64,000 nt of DNA from Anaerolineaceae bacterium (GTDB lineage Bacteria; Chloroflexota; Anaerolineae; Anaerolineales; Anaerolineaceae), in assembly GCA_030653365.1 (NCBI GenBank), contig JAURZL010000019.1, forward strand, positions 248,001-312,000, given 5' to 3'. A program made the translations under genes and the position numbers. Shown piece by piece: positions 9,042-19,524 of the stretch; the stretch's first letter is position 1; each line of letters starts with the position of its first letter. Under the pieces are notes generated by a model. It was given only the letters and a program-made list of their open reading frames with translations, was not told the origin of the DNA and did no database searches.

Positions 9042-11204
9042 TTATTCTTGTGTTGTAAATTTTCTTCGGCTGGCACGTTCGATTAAGATTTCTTGAGCGT
9101 TTTTTGCACTCCGTTTAGAATTAGGTTTTATTCTGGTATAGGTACCATCAGATTTCATCAGTCGGGCTTTTACGTTATCCATTAAATACAATTCCAGGAT
9201 GTTTTTCCGAATCTGTCGTACCAACACTTTATCTTCGACAGGAAACAGAATTTCTACCCTTTGATTGAGATTTCGTGGCATCAGATCTGCACTACCGAGG
9301 AAAATTTCTTCTTCCCCATCATTATGAAAATAATAAACCCGGCTATGTTCCAGGAAACGTCCTAAAATACTGACAACGCGTATATTTTCACTCAGACCTT
9401 TGATACCAGGTTTTAAACTGCAAATACCACGAATCAGTAAATCTACTTTAACACCGGCTTGTGATGCCTGGTAAAGTTTCATGATAATTACCGGATCGAC
9501 CAGGGAATTCATTTTGAAGATCAGGTGGCCATTTTTCTTTTTTTTATGGATGGTAATCTCACGTTCAATCATTTGTTCAAATTTTTGACGCAGATTAATA
9601 GGTGCAATTAGCAATTTGCGGTATTCTTTTTTATTGGAATACCCGGTGAGGTAATTGAAAAGGTCACTGGCATCTGCGCCAATATCCGTATCTGCAGTGA
9701 ATAATCCCATATCTTCATACAGATTGGCAGTTACATGGTGATAGTTGCCCGTTCCCAGGTGCATATAACGTCGGATAGTCTCACCTTCTTTGCGCACAAC
9801 CAGGGCAATTTTGCAATGTGTTTTCAAGCCAACCAAACCATATGTCACATGCACACCTTCCTGCTCTAGCATTTTCGCCCAACCAATATTGCTTTCCTCA
9901 TCAAAGCGTGCTTTCAACTCAACCAGGACTGCTACTTGTTTCCCAAAATCCCGTCGGGCTTCCAGTAATGTCTTAACGATCGGAGAATTTTTTCCCACCC
10001 GATAAAGCGTCATTTTAATTGTTAGTACATTCGGATCACGGGCAGCTGCCCGAAGAAAATCTACGACTGGCAGAAAAGAATCGTAGGGATGGTGTAAAAG
10101 AATGTCATGAGATCGAATTGTGCTGAAAATCGAATTCCCGTCAAAAATATCTTTTTGGCGAAAGCGTTCTGGAATTGATTGGATAAAAGGGCGGTACTTT
10201 AAATTCGGCAAGTCGATCTGGACCAAATCCATCAAACTGTACATATTCATCGGTGAATCAAGCGCATAGATATCGCGATTGTCCATGTCCAGGTTTTGTG
10301 CCAATAAATCCTGAATATTGCCTGGCATACTTTTATCAACGATCAAACGAATTACTTTCCCAAATCGGCGGTTTCGGACGCTTTCTTCCATCACTTCTAA
10401 CAAATCCCCAGCTTCTAATTCCTGTATCTCAAAGTCAGCATTACGGGTGACATGGAAAGGGTGTGATTCTAAAATTCTCATACCAGGAAATAATGACTGT
10501 ATATTTTCTTTTATTAGATGGCTGAGCCAAATAAAATAATGATGTCTGGGCGTTGAACCATCGCGCCGGTATCCGCCTGATGACCGTTTGATCGGTACCA
10601 ACTGAGGCAGGGATGATGGAATTTTTACCCGGGCAAAATGTTCTTCCTGATCTTCATCCAGGATTGAAACAGCCAAATTCAGGCTAAGATTGGATATATG
10701 CGGGAAGGGGTGTCCAGGATCGAAAGCAAGAGGTGTAAGGGTTGGATATACAACTTCTTCAAAATAACCGTTTGCAAATTCACATTGTCGTTCGGTTAAT
10801 TGATTATAAGAGAGGATATGGATACCATTTTTTTCTAATAATGGTGTGATCGTGTGATGCCAGTATTCTCGGGACTCCACCATTAATTTGTTAGCTATTT
10901 TTCGAATTTCAATTAATTGCAGGTTAGGCGTTAGTCCATCTTTCGTTAGTGAATACACGCCTGCATCGCGTTGCATGACCAGACCGCCCACGCGCACCAT
11001 AAAAAACTCATCCAGATTGGAACCCAGAATTGCTAAGAACTTTACACGTTCCAGCAGTGGATTTCGTTCATCCATTGCTTCTTCAAAGACACGGCGTTGA
11101 AATTCCAACATGCCTAATTCCCGGTTAATATAAAATTTAGCGTTATCCAGATCATCAATAAGAACTTGAGCTTCCAGTGGGGGACTTAAAATCTCCTCTG
11201 TCAT
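9042..11204 (-). CDS. ppk1: Polyphosphate kinase 1
   Basis: Reversibly polymerises the gamma-phosphate of ATP into inorganic polyphosphate. The 720 residues show the full PPK1 layout. The N domain starts YINRELGMLEFQRRV, followed by the head domain and two phospholipase-D-like C domains. The autophosphorylated histidine is in YMHLGTGNYH, and the second catalytic histidine in the HSRVYYFHNDG region. Length is normal. It overlaps the CAP-LysM gene upstream by 4 bp (ATGA), so the two are translated from one message, and it precedes the aldo/keto reductase by 8 bp. Confidence 0.95.
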   Translation of the reverse strand: MTEEILSPPLEAQVLIDDLDNAKFYINRELGMLEFQRRVFEEAMDERNPLLERVKFLAILGSNLDEFFMVRVGGLVMQRDAGVYSLTKDGLTPNLQLIEIRKIANKLMVESREYWHHTITPLLEKNGIHILSYNQLTERQCEFANGYFEEVVYPTLTPLAFDPGHPFPHISNLSLNLAVSILDEDQEEHFARVKIPSSLPQLVPIKRSSGGYRRDGSTPRHHYFIWLSHLIKENIQSLFPGMRILESHPFHVTRNADFEIQELEAGDLLEVMEESVRNRRFGKVIRLIVDKSMPGNIQDLLAQNLDMDNRDIYALDSPMNMYSLMDLVQIDLPNLKYRPFIQSIPERFRQKDIFDGNSIFSTIRSHDILLHHPYDSFLPVVDFLRAAARDPNVLTIKMTLYRVGKNSPIVKTLLEARRDFGKQVAVLVELKARFDEESNIGWAKMLEQEGVHVTYGLVGLKTHCKIALVVRKEGETIRRYMHLGTGNYHHVTANLYEDMGLFTADTDIGADASDLFNYLTGYSNKKEYRKLLIAPINLRQKFEQMIEREITIHKKKKNGHLIFKMNSLVDPVIIMKLYQASQAGVKVDLLIRGICSLKPGIKGLSENIRVVSILGRFLEHSRVYYFHNDGEEEIFLGSADLMPRNLNQRVEILFPVEDKVLVRQIRKNILELYLMDNVKARLMKSDGTYTRIKPNSKRSAKNAQEILIERASRRKFTTQE

Positions 11205-12247
11205 TCATCTTCCTCTTTCTGAACGTCATTTGGCTCGGGTTTTTTTCCGAAACTTCCGGTGATTATCATAAGTATACCCAATGCTAATATTGAAACCAAA
11301 ACCACGCCAATCACTTTATTTTGAAAGAGATTACCAAAGAAAGCATCTTGATTTTCGGGATCCTCAGGCATAATGGTTGGTGTTGCATTTATTGGAGGAT
11401 CGGTGGGACTTGGAGTGACTGTATTCGTTCTTGTCGGGCGGATGGTAGGTGTTGAGGTAGGTGTTATCTGAGAAGGATCAATGGTTGGGGTAATGACTGT
11501 AGGTTCTGGGGTTCGATTGGCTTCAAAAATTAATAATTTCTGACCAACATAAAGCGTAGGATCAGCTGGATTAAGATTGTTCAAACGCACCAATTCATCA
11601 ATTTTTGTATCATATGCTATTGCGATGCTCCAAAGTGCCTGACCGCTTAATACCTCATGGATGACGGCACCATTCTCATCTGGTGTTACAGTTTTAACAG
11701 GGATAATCAATTGAGACACTGGAGGAGTATTGATGGTCAATAACTGGGTAGGATTAGGTGTGTATTGAACAGTACCGCTGGTGTATGCTGCATGGACAAT
11801 ATACCAGACACGGTCACCATATTCATAAACACCAGCACCAATATGAACATAGCTGGGATTTGTTGCCGGGAACATATGGGCTTCATCACTCCAACCAACC
11901 GCAATTTGATCGATGGTCCATGGACCAATGGCAAAATTCTCGGTGGCAAATACGGTAGCGCCGCCTCCATATCCATATGCCGCGATGCGACCGCTGACAT
12001 CTCCAATATGCGACCGCATACCATTTACTGCCATATAGACTGCCGTATCATAGGCTGTGGTCATTAATATCGGATCCACTTCCAACGCAGAATGACCGTT
12101 GGCAGTTCTCCACCCGTTAATCAGATTAATCAGATCGGTGCTTGTGACTACCTGCAGTGGCGCTGCCTTCGTTGTATTTAACTGGAAAGGAAGTATTAAA
12201 AGAATCACCATTAAAACAATGACAAAGATTTTTAGTATTTTGCTCAT
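11201..12247 (-). CDS. CAP (SCP/PR1) domain protein with LysM and C-terminal membrane anchor
   Basis: Probable surface protein of 348 residues. Residues 1-28 form a signal peptide. A CAP domain follows (about 35-155), with RSHIGDVSGR, TENFAIG and VHIGAGVYEYGDRVWYIVHAAY, then a LysM module (about 195-243; LSGQALWSIAIAYDTKIDELVRLNNL and LYVGQKLLIF). A Thr/Pro-rich linker and a terminal membrane helix (about 312-332) end in a charged tail. The LysM module suggests binding to cell-wall glycan. The 4-bp overlap with ppk1 is notable because the proteins have no obvious link. Confidence 0.85.
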   Translation of the reverse strand: MSKILKIFVIVLMVILLILPFQLNTTKAAPLQVVTSTDLINLINGWRTANGHSALEVDPILMTTAYDTAVYMAVNGMRSHIGDVSGRIAAYGYGGGATVFATENFAIGPWTIDQIAVGWSDEAHMFPATNPSYVHIGAGVYEYGDRVWYIVHAAYTSGTVQYTPNPTQLLTINTPPVSQLIIPVKTVTPDENGAVIHEVLSGQALWSIAIAYDTKIDELVRLNNLNPADPTLYVGQKLLIFEANRTPEPTVITPTIDPSQITPTSTPTIRPTRTNTVTPSPTDPPINATPTIMPEDPENQDAFFGNLFQNKVIGVVLVSILALGILMIITGSFGKKPEPNDVQKEEDE

Positions 12248-12446
12248 AAATAGTTATTATACCGAATCAATCAAAGAGTCAACCCCCTTTGGTAAAACTC
12301 ACCAAATTTTATGCCTTTTTGAGCGGTTTTAGTGAAAAACTTAAGTTGTTAAGCACCTGATAGCATTATTATTCGCTTTACTTGCTCAAAATGATAAAAT
12401 TGTGCATAATAATGAAGAATATACATTAGAGATTGGGTAGGCGACT

Positions 12447-14867
12447 ATGTCATCAAAAATGCTTTATGAAGCAATTGCTTTAATTAGGTCGGCTAAGTTA
12501 GATGAAGCACGCCGAATAATATTTGAATTAATTCGTACTGAACCCACCAATGAAATGGCCTGGATGTGGTTGGCAGAAACGCTTTCATCCGATAGTGACA
12601 GAATGAAGGTATTGAAATCCTGTCAGTTGGAAAATCCTCATTCCAGGATTACGAATATGGCCATCCAAAAACTGCAGGAGAAAATTGATCAGGAAGCTGC
12701 CCAGGCACCTTCTGTTTCTCCTTTTAAAGAAGGAGCTACCTTCGACCCAAATTTGCCAGATAGAACTGGTCATACGGGTGCAATTATTGGATTTGATGGT
12801 TCTTTCATTGTGTCAGAAGTGGCTGATTTTGATGATGTGATTGATCTGAGGAATATTCTGGACGAAGTCTCACCTTTAAAAGGGGAAACTGAGTCTGAGG
12901 TAAATCTCGATTCCACCCAGGTTTTCTTGGGAGATGCAGGAGAGAAATCAGAACCTTTTGGGTTTGAGGAAACGAATGAAGAAATCCAACCTGCTGAATT
13001 GGAATTTGAGCCAGATCTTTCCGGATTATTTCAAGATGATGAAATCGGACTGAATGAAGAAAAAGCGTTTGTATTTGATGATGAAGGTAACTTTGACCTG
13101 GAGGGTTACCCTGAAGAAGAAAATGAATTAGAAAAATTAATATCTCAAACAATTTTTTCAGATGATGAAGAAATAAAAGAAGACGAATTAACAGCGTTTG
13201 ATCTTGGATTTATGGAGGACTCTCCAACCGTCATCAGCTCTCCAATTGACCTTACAGAAGAAGATACCGATAAAATTCGAAGTCTGTTGCAAGAGGATGA
13301 TCTGGTTGAAGATAGTGTAATTGAAAGTGGCGTCGAGGAGTTTGAACAGAGACGAAAGAAAAAAGATCGCAATCTGGTTATTTTAGTCTCCGGATTATTT
13401 GTACTTATTGCTGTTTTATGTGTGGTAGCTGTCTATGTTGTATTAAATTACTCAAACTTTGCGACGCAAACACCTATTGCAACAGCTACTCAACAAATGG
13501 TGATCGTACCGGAAGAAGTTGCAACAGCTACACTTGTGCCAACTTCCACGATTACACTTTCACCCACAGCAACGCCAACAACAATTCCAACCCCAACCCC
13601 TCTGGTTGCATTGAGTAACCTCTCGATTAATCCTGAAAATTCAGGATCATTACAAGTTAAGTTGACAAGGATTTTCGAGAACATAGCAGTGACTTCTCTT
13701 GCTGGAACCTACGTTGCTTTTTCAGATGATGAGATAGTTACCATTTTGAATTCGGAGGATGGTACCCAATTGTTCGAATTAAGTGAACATACTTCAACAG
13801 TCACGGATATGGTTTTCTCAGCTAACGGAGATTATTTGGTGAGTGCTGCAGATGACTTTTCTATCTATCTTTGGAACTTAAACTCGGGTACGTTGGAAAA
13901 ACGTTTTGTGTTTGATGGAAATGCAGTCAACCGGATTTTTGGAGGCAGTGGAAGCAAATATCCGCGAATTGTTAATGTAGATTACTCCCCAGATGGGAGT
14001 ACCATTGCTGCCGGAACCTTTGGGATGATCAGTATTTTTGACATTCCCACCGGACTTTCACGTGGACTATATGAAATTGAAGCTGTTGAATTGCAGAGGA
14101 TTGCGGTAGACGCTCAGGAGCTTAAAGGGTTTGACGTAAAATTCAATGAAAATGGCTGGGTGTTGGCTGCAGCAATGAGTGGAAAATTGGTCGGAGTGGA
14201 TTCATTAGATGCAACACCCCTATTTCAGTTTGATCTGAGTCCGGTTGCGCAGGTGACATTTTCAGATGACCGGCTGGAAATGGTAGAAGCAGATACTGGT
14301 GGTGTATCCTTGCGGAAGCTGGAAACCGGCGAAGTTTATAATGGGTTCGGTGGTAAAGAAGGAAAGCCCGACGAAGCGGCGCCTTTATTTGCATTATCAG
14401 AAAATTGGGAAAAGATAGGAATAGAGACAGATGCAGAAGAAGATGATGTTCAATTAACAATTTGGGATATTAATCAAGATCAAAAAATTATTGATTTTGC
14501 AGCAGTGTGCGAGAATGATAACTGTAGGACTCCCGTTTTTGCATTCTCACCGAATGGTGATTGGATTGTAGTGGAAACAAATGTGGATGGGATACCATAC
14601 GCAAAAATTATTGAATTGGAAAACCTATCGGAAATTCATCAATTTGATAAATTCTCATCTCCGATACAATCAATTTGTGTGTCACCTAACTCAGAGCTAA
14701 TTACAATATTAAATCAAAATGGTGTTTTACGTATTTGGGATCTTAAATTTGGAGCGCAACGAATTTCTCTGGATGCCTCAGGTATTCAAAACATTGAATT
14801 TTCTAAGAATGGACAATTCTTATTTGGATGGAACCAGGATTCATTTGTGGTCTGGTCAACTCCTTGA
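12447..14867 (+). CDS. Single-pass membrane protein with N-terminal TPR-like and C-terminal WD40 domains
   Basis: 806 residues in four parts. Residues 1-75 form helical TPR-like repeats (ARRIIFELIRTEPTNEMAWMWLAE). Residues 90-300 are highly acidic and probably disordered. One membrane helix lies near 308-332, followed by a Thr/Pro-rich spacer. The rest (about 390-806) is a WD40-type beta-propeller, with blades such as HTSTVTDMVFSANGDYLVSAADDFSIYLWNL. The topology puts the propeller outside and the TPR/acidic part in the cytoplasm. It is probably a scaffold or sensor; no enzymatic motif is visible. It stands alone between divergent and downstream genes. Confidence 0.8.
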   Translation: MSSKMLYEAIALIRSAKLDEARRIIFELIRTEPTNEMAWMWLAETLSSDSDRMKVLKSCQLENPHSRITNMAIQKLQEKIDQEAAQAPSVSPFKEGATFDPNLPDRTGHTGAIIGFDGSFIVSEVADFDDVIDLRNILDEVSPLKGETESEVNLDSTQVFLGDAGEKSEPFGFEETNEEIQPAELEFEPDLSGLFQDDEIGLNEEKAFVFDDEGNFDLEGYPEEENELEKLISQTIFSDDEEIKEDELTAFDLGFMEDSPTVISSPIDLTEEDTDKIRSLLQEDDLVEDSVIESGVEEFEQRRKKKDRNLVILVSGLFVLIAVLCVVAVYVVLNYSNFATQTPIATATQQMVIVPEEVATATLVPTSTITLSPTATPTTIPTPTPLVALSNLSINPENSGSLQVKLTRIFENIAVTSLAGTYVAFSDDEIVTILNSEDGTQLFELSEHTSTVTDMVFSANGDYLVSAADDFSIYLWNLNSGTLEKRFVFDGNAVNRIFGGSGSKYPRIVNVDYSPDGSTIAAGTFGMISIFDIPTGLSRGLYEIEAVELQRIAVDAQELKGFDVKFNENGWVLAAAMSGKLVGVDSLDATPLFQFDLSPVAQVTFSDDRLEMVEADTGGVSLRKLETGEVYNGFGGKEGKPDEAAPLFALSENWEKIGIETDAEEDDVQLTIWDINQDQKIIDFAAVCENDNCRTPVFAFSPNGDWIVVETNVDGIPYAKIIELENLSEIHQFDKFSSPIQSICVSPNSELITILNQNGVLRIWDLKFGAQRISLDASGIQNIEFSKNGQFLFGWNQDSFVVWSTP

Positions 14868-14935
14868 TATAAAGATGGATTAAATTTCAATTACCAGACA
14901 TTTAGCTTGCCTGGTAGTTAAACTCGGAGGTATAA

Positions 14936-15646
14936 ATGATGTCAATCGTAGATCAAAATGAAACCCATTTATTTTTGTCCCATCTGGATAAATGGCTGCT
15001 TGATTTACCCACCAAACAATTGAGTGAAATCACAGAAAGTCCTGAAAAAGCCGCGATAATCTGTGTGGATATAATTAAAGGTTTTTGTAGCATTGGTCCA
15101 CTTGCCAGCCCTCGTGTTGCAGGCATTGTTGACCCAATCGTTGATTTAATGAAACGTGCCTGGCAAGAAGGTGTGCGAAATATCCTGTTGAGTCAAGATA
15201 CCCATGAGGCGGATGCAGAGGAATTTTCCTCCTGGCCTCCCCATTGTATTCGCGGTTCAGAGGAAGCAGAAACGGTGGATGAAATCCGGCATCTGCCTTT
15301 TTTCGAACAGCTGTTGGTATTGGAGAAGAACTCAATCGCCAGTGGGCTGAATAATGATTTTCAAAAATGGGTGCTGGATCATCCGGAAGTGGAAAATTAT
15401 ATTGTGGTGGGGGACTGCAGTGATTTATGTACCTATCAATTAGCTATGTTTCTTCGTCTGGATGCCAACGAACGTCAGGTGAGAAGAAATGTCATTTTGC
15501 CAGAAAATTGTGTTCAGACTTATGATATGCCGATTGATACAGCATTGAAATTTGGTGCTTTTGCTCATCCGGGCGATTTAATGCATGGGTTCTTCCTGTA
15601 CCATATGGCTTTAAATGGAATTAAAGTCGTTAAGTCAATCGAATAA
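14936..15646 (+). CDS. Isochorismatase-family cysteine hydrolase, nicotinamidase-like
   Basis: 236-residue alpha/beta hydrolase of the isochorismatase superfamily. The three catalytic residues expected of nicotinamidases can be traced: Asp in CVDIIKGF, Lys in VLEKNSIAS and Cys in GDCSDLCTYQLA. The HCIRGSEEAE stretch is the usual HC-x-GT-like segment. Nicotinamidase (PncA, NAD salvage) is the best specific guess, although the metal-site histidines are not conclusive. A strong CGGAGG ribosome site precedes the ATG pair; the first ATG is used here. Confidence 0.8.
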   Translation: MMSIVDQNETHLFLSHLDKWLLDLPTKQLSEITESPEKAAIICVDIIKGFCSIGPLASPRVAGIVDPIVDLMKRAWQEGVRNILLSQDTHEADAEEFSSWPPHCIRGSEEAETVDEIRHLPFFEQLLVLEKNSIASGLNNDFQKWVLDHPEVENYIVVGDCSDLCTYQLAMFLRLDANERQVRRNVILPENCVQTYDMPIDTALKFGAFAHPGDLMHGFFLYHMALNGIKVVKSIE

Positions 15647-15677
15647 TAAGAGGCGGTTCTCTGAACCGCCTCTTATT
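15645..15677. terminator. Terminator hairpin, 15-bp perfect stem
   Basis: AATAAGAGGCGGTTC (15645-15659) pairs perfectly with GAACCGCCTCTTATT (15663-15677) around a TCT loop. It starts at the stop codon of the nicotinamidase-like gene. No long U-tract follows, but the 3' arm ends T-rich. Confidence 0.7.
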
Positions 15678-15708
15678 AAGAAGTAGGGTATCTTTTTCAT
15701 CGTAGTCA

Positions 15709-15746
15709 GGGTGTTTTTGATGGGTAATTGCCCGTCAAAAACACCC
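15709..15746. repeat. GTGTTTTTG hairpin, copy 2
   Basis: GGGTGTTTTTGATGGG (15709-15724) pairs with CCCGTCAAAAACACCC (15731-15746) around a 6-base loop, with one T-G pair. It lies between two convergent genes and follows the previous terminator by 31 bp. The stem has the same core as copies at 6804 and 23480. Confidence 0.6.
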
Positions 15747-15787
15747 GCAAATCTCGATTTACTTGGATGATACGAATTAGAAAAAAA

Positions 15788-16765
15788 TTATGGGGTTGGA
15801 TTCTTCCAATAACTGATTTCATCAACGGCGATGGTGAAATTGGTGGTTTCTCTGGCTCCCACGAACAATCCAAAACTACCCAGGCTGAAGGTTGAATCCT
15901 TTACTTCATTAATGAGGACTCCATTGATATAGATGATTAAGCGGTCTCCAACTGCCATTATCCCGATTTTGTTGCTCTTATTGCTGCCGGATTGAATTGC
16001 GTTGGAAGCTGTCCAATTAATGTGGGTTGTCATGGCACCTTTACTGCCAATCGTTGCATCCCATTCTCGTAAACTGTATTTGCCATCACAGGAGACACCC
16101 AATAAATAACCTTTATTGGCATCGCGAGCAACCGGGACACGGAAGATGAGGCCATAACGGTCAGTACCGGAGCAGGTACCTGTGCTGATGGCTGCTTCGA
16201 TATAAACATTGTCCAATTGTTCAGTCGCCGCTAATCGCCAACCATCTGTGGTAGTCAATCCGGTAAACCGTAACTGACCGTCTTTGAATGCGATAGCAGT
16301 ATATTTATCCTCACCGGTTGGCCAGTAAGTGTCTTTATCCATTGTGTCTGTCCAACTGGCAGCTCCCAATTTCGTGCGTGGATCTTCCGCCGGGGGTGTG
16401 AATGCAGGTTGCAGTGTGACAACAACAGTTGGAACGACACCACTGGTTGCTGTTGCCTGTTGGGTGGCAGTGGGTTGAGGTGGTTGTGTCGTTGCCTGGT
16501 CTGGTTGAGCAGTAGGCTGCTCAGTCTCCGATACAATTGGCGCTGCTGTAGTTGCCTCTGGCTCTGCAGTTGCCAACGGAGGTAATTCAGCTGTTGGCAA
16601 CCCATCGGTAGGTTGGGGCATTTCGGTTAATATTTTTGCTACCCGGGTTGCCATTTCTTCATCTGAAACGGCTGGTGGGGTAGCTTGCTGGAAAGGTAAT
16701 GTACAGGCGCTTAAAACAGCAATCACACTAATAAAAAGAATAGTTTGAAAAATAGGTTTACGCAT
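15788..16765 (-). CDS. Lipoprotein with Thr/Pro/Gln-rich stalk and lectin-like C-terminal domain
   Basis: 325-residue surface lipoprotein. The signal peptide ends in a VLSAC lipobox (Cys21). Residues about 30-130 are a low-complexity stalk rich in Thr, Pro, Ala and Gln. The C-terminal half (about 145-325) looks like a concanavalin-A-type beta-sandwich (DUF1080/LamG-like), with a conserved YGLIFRV strand and GSFGLFVGAR near the end, probably for carbohydrate binding. The ATG at 16765 follows AAGGAGAG; an in-frame upstream start at 16798 would spoil the signal peptide. No catalytic residues recognised. Confidence 0.78.
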   Translation of the reverse strand: MRKPIFQTILFISVIAVLSACTLPFQQATPPAVSDEEMATRVAKILTEMPQPTDGLPTAELPPLATAEPEATTAAPIVSETEQPTAQPDQATTQPPQPTATQQATATSGVVPTVVVTLQPAFTPPAEDPRTKLGAASWTDTMDKDTYWPTGEDKYTAIAFKDGQLRFTGLTTTDGWRLAATEQLDNVYIEAAISTGTCSGTDRYGLIFRVPVARDANKGYLLGVSCDGKYSLREWDATIGSKGAMTTHINWTASNAIQSGSNKSNKIGIMAVGDRLIIYINGVLINEVKDSTFSLGSFGLFVGARETTNFTIAVDEISYWKNPTP

Positions 16766-16831
16766 TTCTTCTCTCCTTAAAATTCCATAATCAATCATAA
16801 TGACGAAAAAACTGATGCAATCGTTCCCTGC

Positions 16832-17317
16832 TTACAGTTTATAACCAATCTGACGTAAGAAACCTTTACGCCAGGCGATGTCTTCCTCTCCTTCAATACC
16901 TTTCGGACTGGAGCCATCAATCACACCCAGGATTCCTCTGCCATTTTCACTCTCGGCAACGATGACTTCGGTTGGATTGGCTGTGGCACAGAACAATGTG
17001 ACAATCTCAGGAACGCGTTGCAACGCTTGCAATACATTAATGGGGAAGAAACCTGATCCTAAAAAGAGGATGAAACTGTGGCCAGCACCTATTTTTAAGG
17101 CATTGTTTTTTGCCAGTTCGATCATCTCAGGATTGGTTCCCGTCCAGCGAACCAGACATTTTCCTGAAGCTTCACAAAAAGCAAAACCAAACTGGATCCC
17201 CGGAACAGTGCAAACAAGCGCTTCGTGCACATCTTCCACTGTTTTAATAAAATGTGATTGCCCCAGCACAAAATTGATTTCTTCTGGTTTTTCAACTTTT
17301 ACGGTCAGGATTTCCAT
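16832..17317 (-). CDS. Adenosine-specific kinase family protein (DUF355/PF04008)
   Basis: 161 residues matching the small adenosine-specific kinase family known from archaea and some bacteria. Visible family stretches are [42 protein letters not shown], and the Gly-rich [14 protein letters not shown] near the C-terminus. The annotation derives from a structural and binding study of one family member, so the in vivo role is open. A GAGGAG ribosome site precedes the ATG. It lies upstream of, and on the same strand as, the lipoprotein gene but with a 66-bp gap. Confidence 0.85.
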   Translation of the reverse strand: MEILTVKVEKPEEINFVLGQSHFIKTVEDVHEALVCTVPGIQFGFAFCEASGKCLVRWTGTNPEMIELAKNNALKIGAGHSFILFLGSGFFPINVLQALQRVPEIVTLFCATANPTEVIVAESENGRGILGVIDGSSPKGIEGEEDIAWRKGFLRQIGYKL

Positions 17318-17559
17318 CGTTTCTCCTCATAAAAAAGGTTGCAAATTTGGTGCCTTTTATTAACCATTTTTTTATTGCTCACATACTATTATATTGAACG
17401 GTTAAAAAAATTCAAACACTTTGAATTCAAGTCCTAATCAATCAATATGATTATGTCATATAAATATTAATTCGTGTATCAAAATGTCGATATTCTCTTG
17501 AAATCCTCAAACTGGATTGAGATAAGGTAAAATAGAGAGGATCTTGAAAGGAACCTCTT

Positions 17560-18486
17560 TTGTTTGAACTTGTTTTTTTAGGCACATCAGCTTCTGCTCC
17601 ATCAATAAATCGAAATTTGCCTGCCCTTCTGGTAAAACATGATGAATTTCGATTTTTAGTAGATTGTGGTGAAGGAACCCAAAGACAGATCCTTCAGGCA
17701 GGTATCGGGTTTAAACGACTTAATCGTATATTGATCACACACGGTCATTTGGATCATATCCTGGGTCTGGCAGGTTTACTTTCTACATTACTACGCTGGG
17801 AAACGATTGATACGCTGGAAATTTATGGTGGCAAAGCTGCTCTAAGCCGAGTTCACGATTTGATCTATGGAGTTGTTTTGCGGGGGAATCAATCTCCATT
17901 TGATCTGGCGTTGATACCGATTGAAGAAGGTGTGATTATTGAAGAAAATGAATTTAATATAACAGCAATACCTGTACATCATCGCGGTCCTGATAATTAC
18001 GGCTATCTTTTTCAGGAAAAGGGACGATACCCATTCATACCGGAAAAAGCGGAAGAATTGGACATCCCATCCGGACCGTGGCGACGTGACCTTGTAAATG
18101 GAAAAGCTATCACATTACCGGATGGACGCAAGATACAACCGGAACAGGTTTTGGGAGATTACAAAGCAGGTGCACGCATGGTGGTGTTGGGGGATATTGC
18201 TGAAACCGAATCACTGACAATTTATTGTGATCAGGCAGATGCGTTGGTTACTGAAGCAACTTATCTGGAATCCGAGGCAGAAATGGCGCACCAGTTTGGC
18301 CATATGACGGCTCGCCAATCTGCAGAGCTGGCTTCCCGAGCCAACGTCAAACAACTCATATTAACGCATCTTTCCCGTCGATACAGGGAACGGGATATTC
18401 TGGCGGAAGCCCAAGCTATCTTCCCAAACACAATCGTCGCCCGCGATTTCGATGTCTTTACAGTAAAAAAAGATGAATTGGACTAA
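17560..18486 (+). CDS. rnz: Ribonuclease Z
   Basis: Metallo-beta-lactamase endonuclease that removes the 3' trailer of tRNA precursors lacking encoded CCA. The 308 residues start FELVFLGTSASAPS. They have the zinc motif THGHLDHILGL (HxHxDH), the DCGEGTQ strand, the PVHHRGPDNYGY histidine, a GDIAET aspartate and the C-terminal LTHLSRRY histidine. The start is TTG at 17560, with an AAAGGAA ribosome site 6 bp upstream and no better ATG. The tRNA-Glu in this window indeed lacks an encoded CCA, so such processing is needed. Confidence 0.93.
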   Translation: MFELVFLGTSASAPSINRNLPALLVKHDEFRFLVDCGEGTQRQILQAGIGFKRLNRILITHGHLDHILGLAGLLSTLLRWETIDTLEIYGGKAALSRVHDLIYGVVLRGNQSPFDLALIPIEEGVIIEENEFNITAIPVHHRGPDNYGYLFQEKGRYPFIPEKAEELDIPSGPWRRDLVNGKAITLPDGRKIQPEQVLGDYKAGARMVVLGDIAETESLTIYCDQADALVTEATYLESEAEMAHQFGHMTARQSAELASRANVKQLILTHLSRRYRERDILAEAQAIFPNTIVARDFDVFTVKKDELD

Positions 18487-18523
18487 TAAGGGTAAACCAT
18501 TCAAGATATTCTTTGTTAATTGA

Positions 18524-19282
18524 TCAGGGATTTATATCAGCAACGGTGCCGTGAATTTGTGTTGGCAGGTATGGATATCGGTCTATGTCCTCACGCCTGG
18601 TGATGCCAGATAACACCAAAATAGTACCCATCCCACTTTGAACACCAGCAACGATATCAGTATCCATTCTATCGCCGATCATAATGGTATCTTCAGAGTG
18701 GACCCCCAGGTAATTGATGGCTGTACGCATCATTAATGGATTTGGTTTTCCAACATAAAAAGCCTGTTTCCCGCTAGCTGTTTCGATCAATGCTGCCAAT
18801 GCACCTGCACCGGGTACTACTCCTTTTTCCGAAGGACCGCTTGCATCCGGATTGGTAGCAATGAAGCGCGCACCATTCACAATTAATCGAATGGCTTTGG
18901 TGAATAGATCCTGATTGAGTGTTTCAGTTTCACCAAGGACAACATAATCCGGATCATGTTCGGTGATGATATAACCAACATCGTGCAATGCAGTGGTTAA
19001 ACCGCTTTCACCGATGACAAATGCTTTTCCGTCAGGTCGTTGGGATTGGAGAAATAATGCTGTAGCAAGCGCAGAGGTGAAGATCGATTCTGGGGGTATG
19101 TGAAGACCAGACATCAACAATCGATAAGAAAGATCACGAGGAGTGAAACGAGAGTTGTTTGTTAACACAAGAAATTTTGCTCCTACTGTCCGTATGCGCT
19201 CCAAAAATTGATCAGCCCCAGGGATCATTGTTTTCCCTTTAACCAGCACACCATCCATGTCAATCAGATAATTCTTAACCAT
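18524..19282 (-). CDS. HAD-IIA family phosphatase, NagD-like
   Basis: 252-residue haloacid-dehalogenase hydrolase. The nucleophile motif is [10 protein letters not shown] near the N-terminus, motif II is [11 protein letters not shown], and the C-terminal metal-binding motif is [27 protein letters not shown] large C2 cap inserted between motifs II and III makes it class IIA, like NagD or phosphoglycolate phosphatase homologues. Substrate is probably a small sugar phosphate or nucleotide. It is convergent with rnz, sharing a 37-bp gap. Confidence 0.87.
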   Translation of the reverse strand: MVKNYLIDMDGVLVKGKTMIPGADQFLERIRTVGAKFLVLTNNSRFTPRDLSYRLLMSGLHIPPESIFTSALATALFLQSQRPDGKAFVIGESGLTTALHDVGYIITEHDPDYVVLGETETLNQDLFTKAIRLIVNGARFIATNPDASGPSEKGVVPGAGALAALIETASGKQAFYVGKPNPLMMRTAINYLGVHSEDTIMIGDRMDTDIVAGVQSGMGTILVLSGITRREDIDRYPYLPTQIHGTVADINP

Positions 19283-19463
19283 TGTAGTTCCAATTCTTAC
19301 TCGTAAGTCTATTGTTTATTATAGTACAACCTGATTTTGATTAAATATGAAAAGCGTAGCAGCTCAAAAGACCAGTGACGCCCTGACCGCATGGATGAAA
19401 AGATATGGATTTTCGACCATTAAGTCTAAATCAGACAAATTCTCTCTTTATTACAAAAACCAT

Positions 19464-19492
19464 TTGACATCAATAATCCATTATGATAAACT
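19464..19492 (+). promoter_or_regulatory. metK promoter
   Basis: TTGACA at 19464-19469 and TAAACT at 19487-19492 are separated by 17 bp, with a TG upstream of the -10 box. The SAM riboswitch begins about 30 bp downstream. Confidence 0.7.
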
Positions 19493-19524
19493 TTTTTAGT
19501 TAGTGTGAAGCCCCACTAGCGGTA

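Noticed and set aside
13540..13610. ACA/CCA-rich low-complexity repeat
   Set aside because: Codes for the Thr/Pro-rich spacer of the WD40 protein; not a CRISPR array or satellite.
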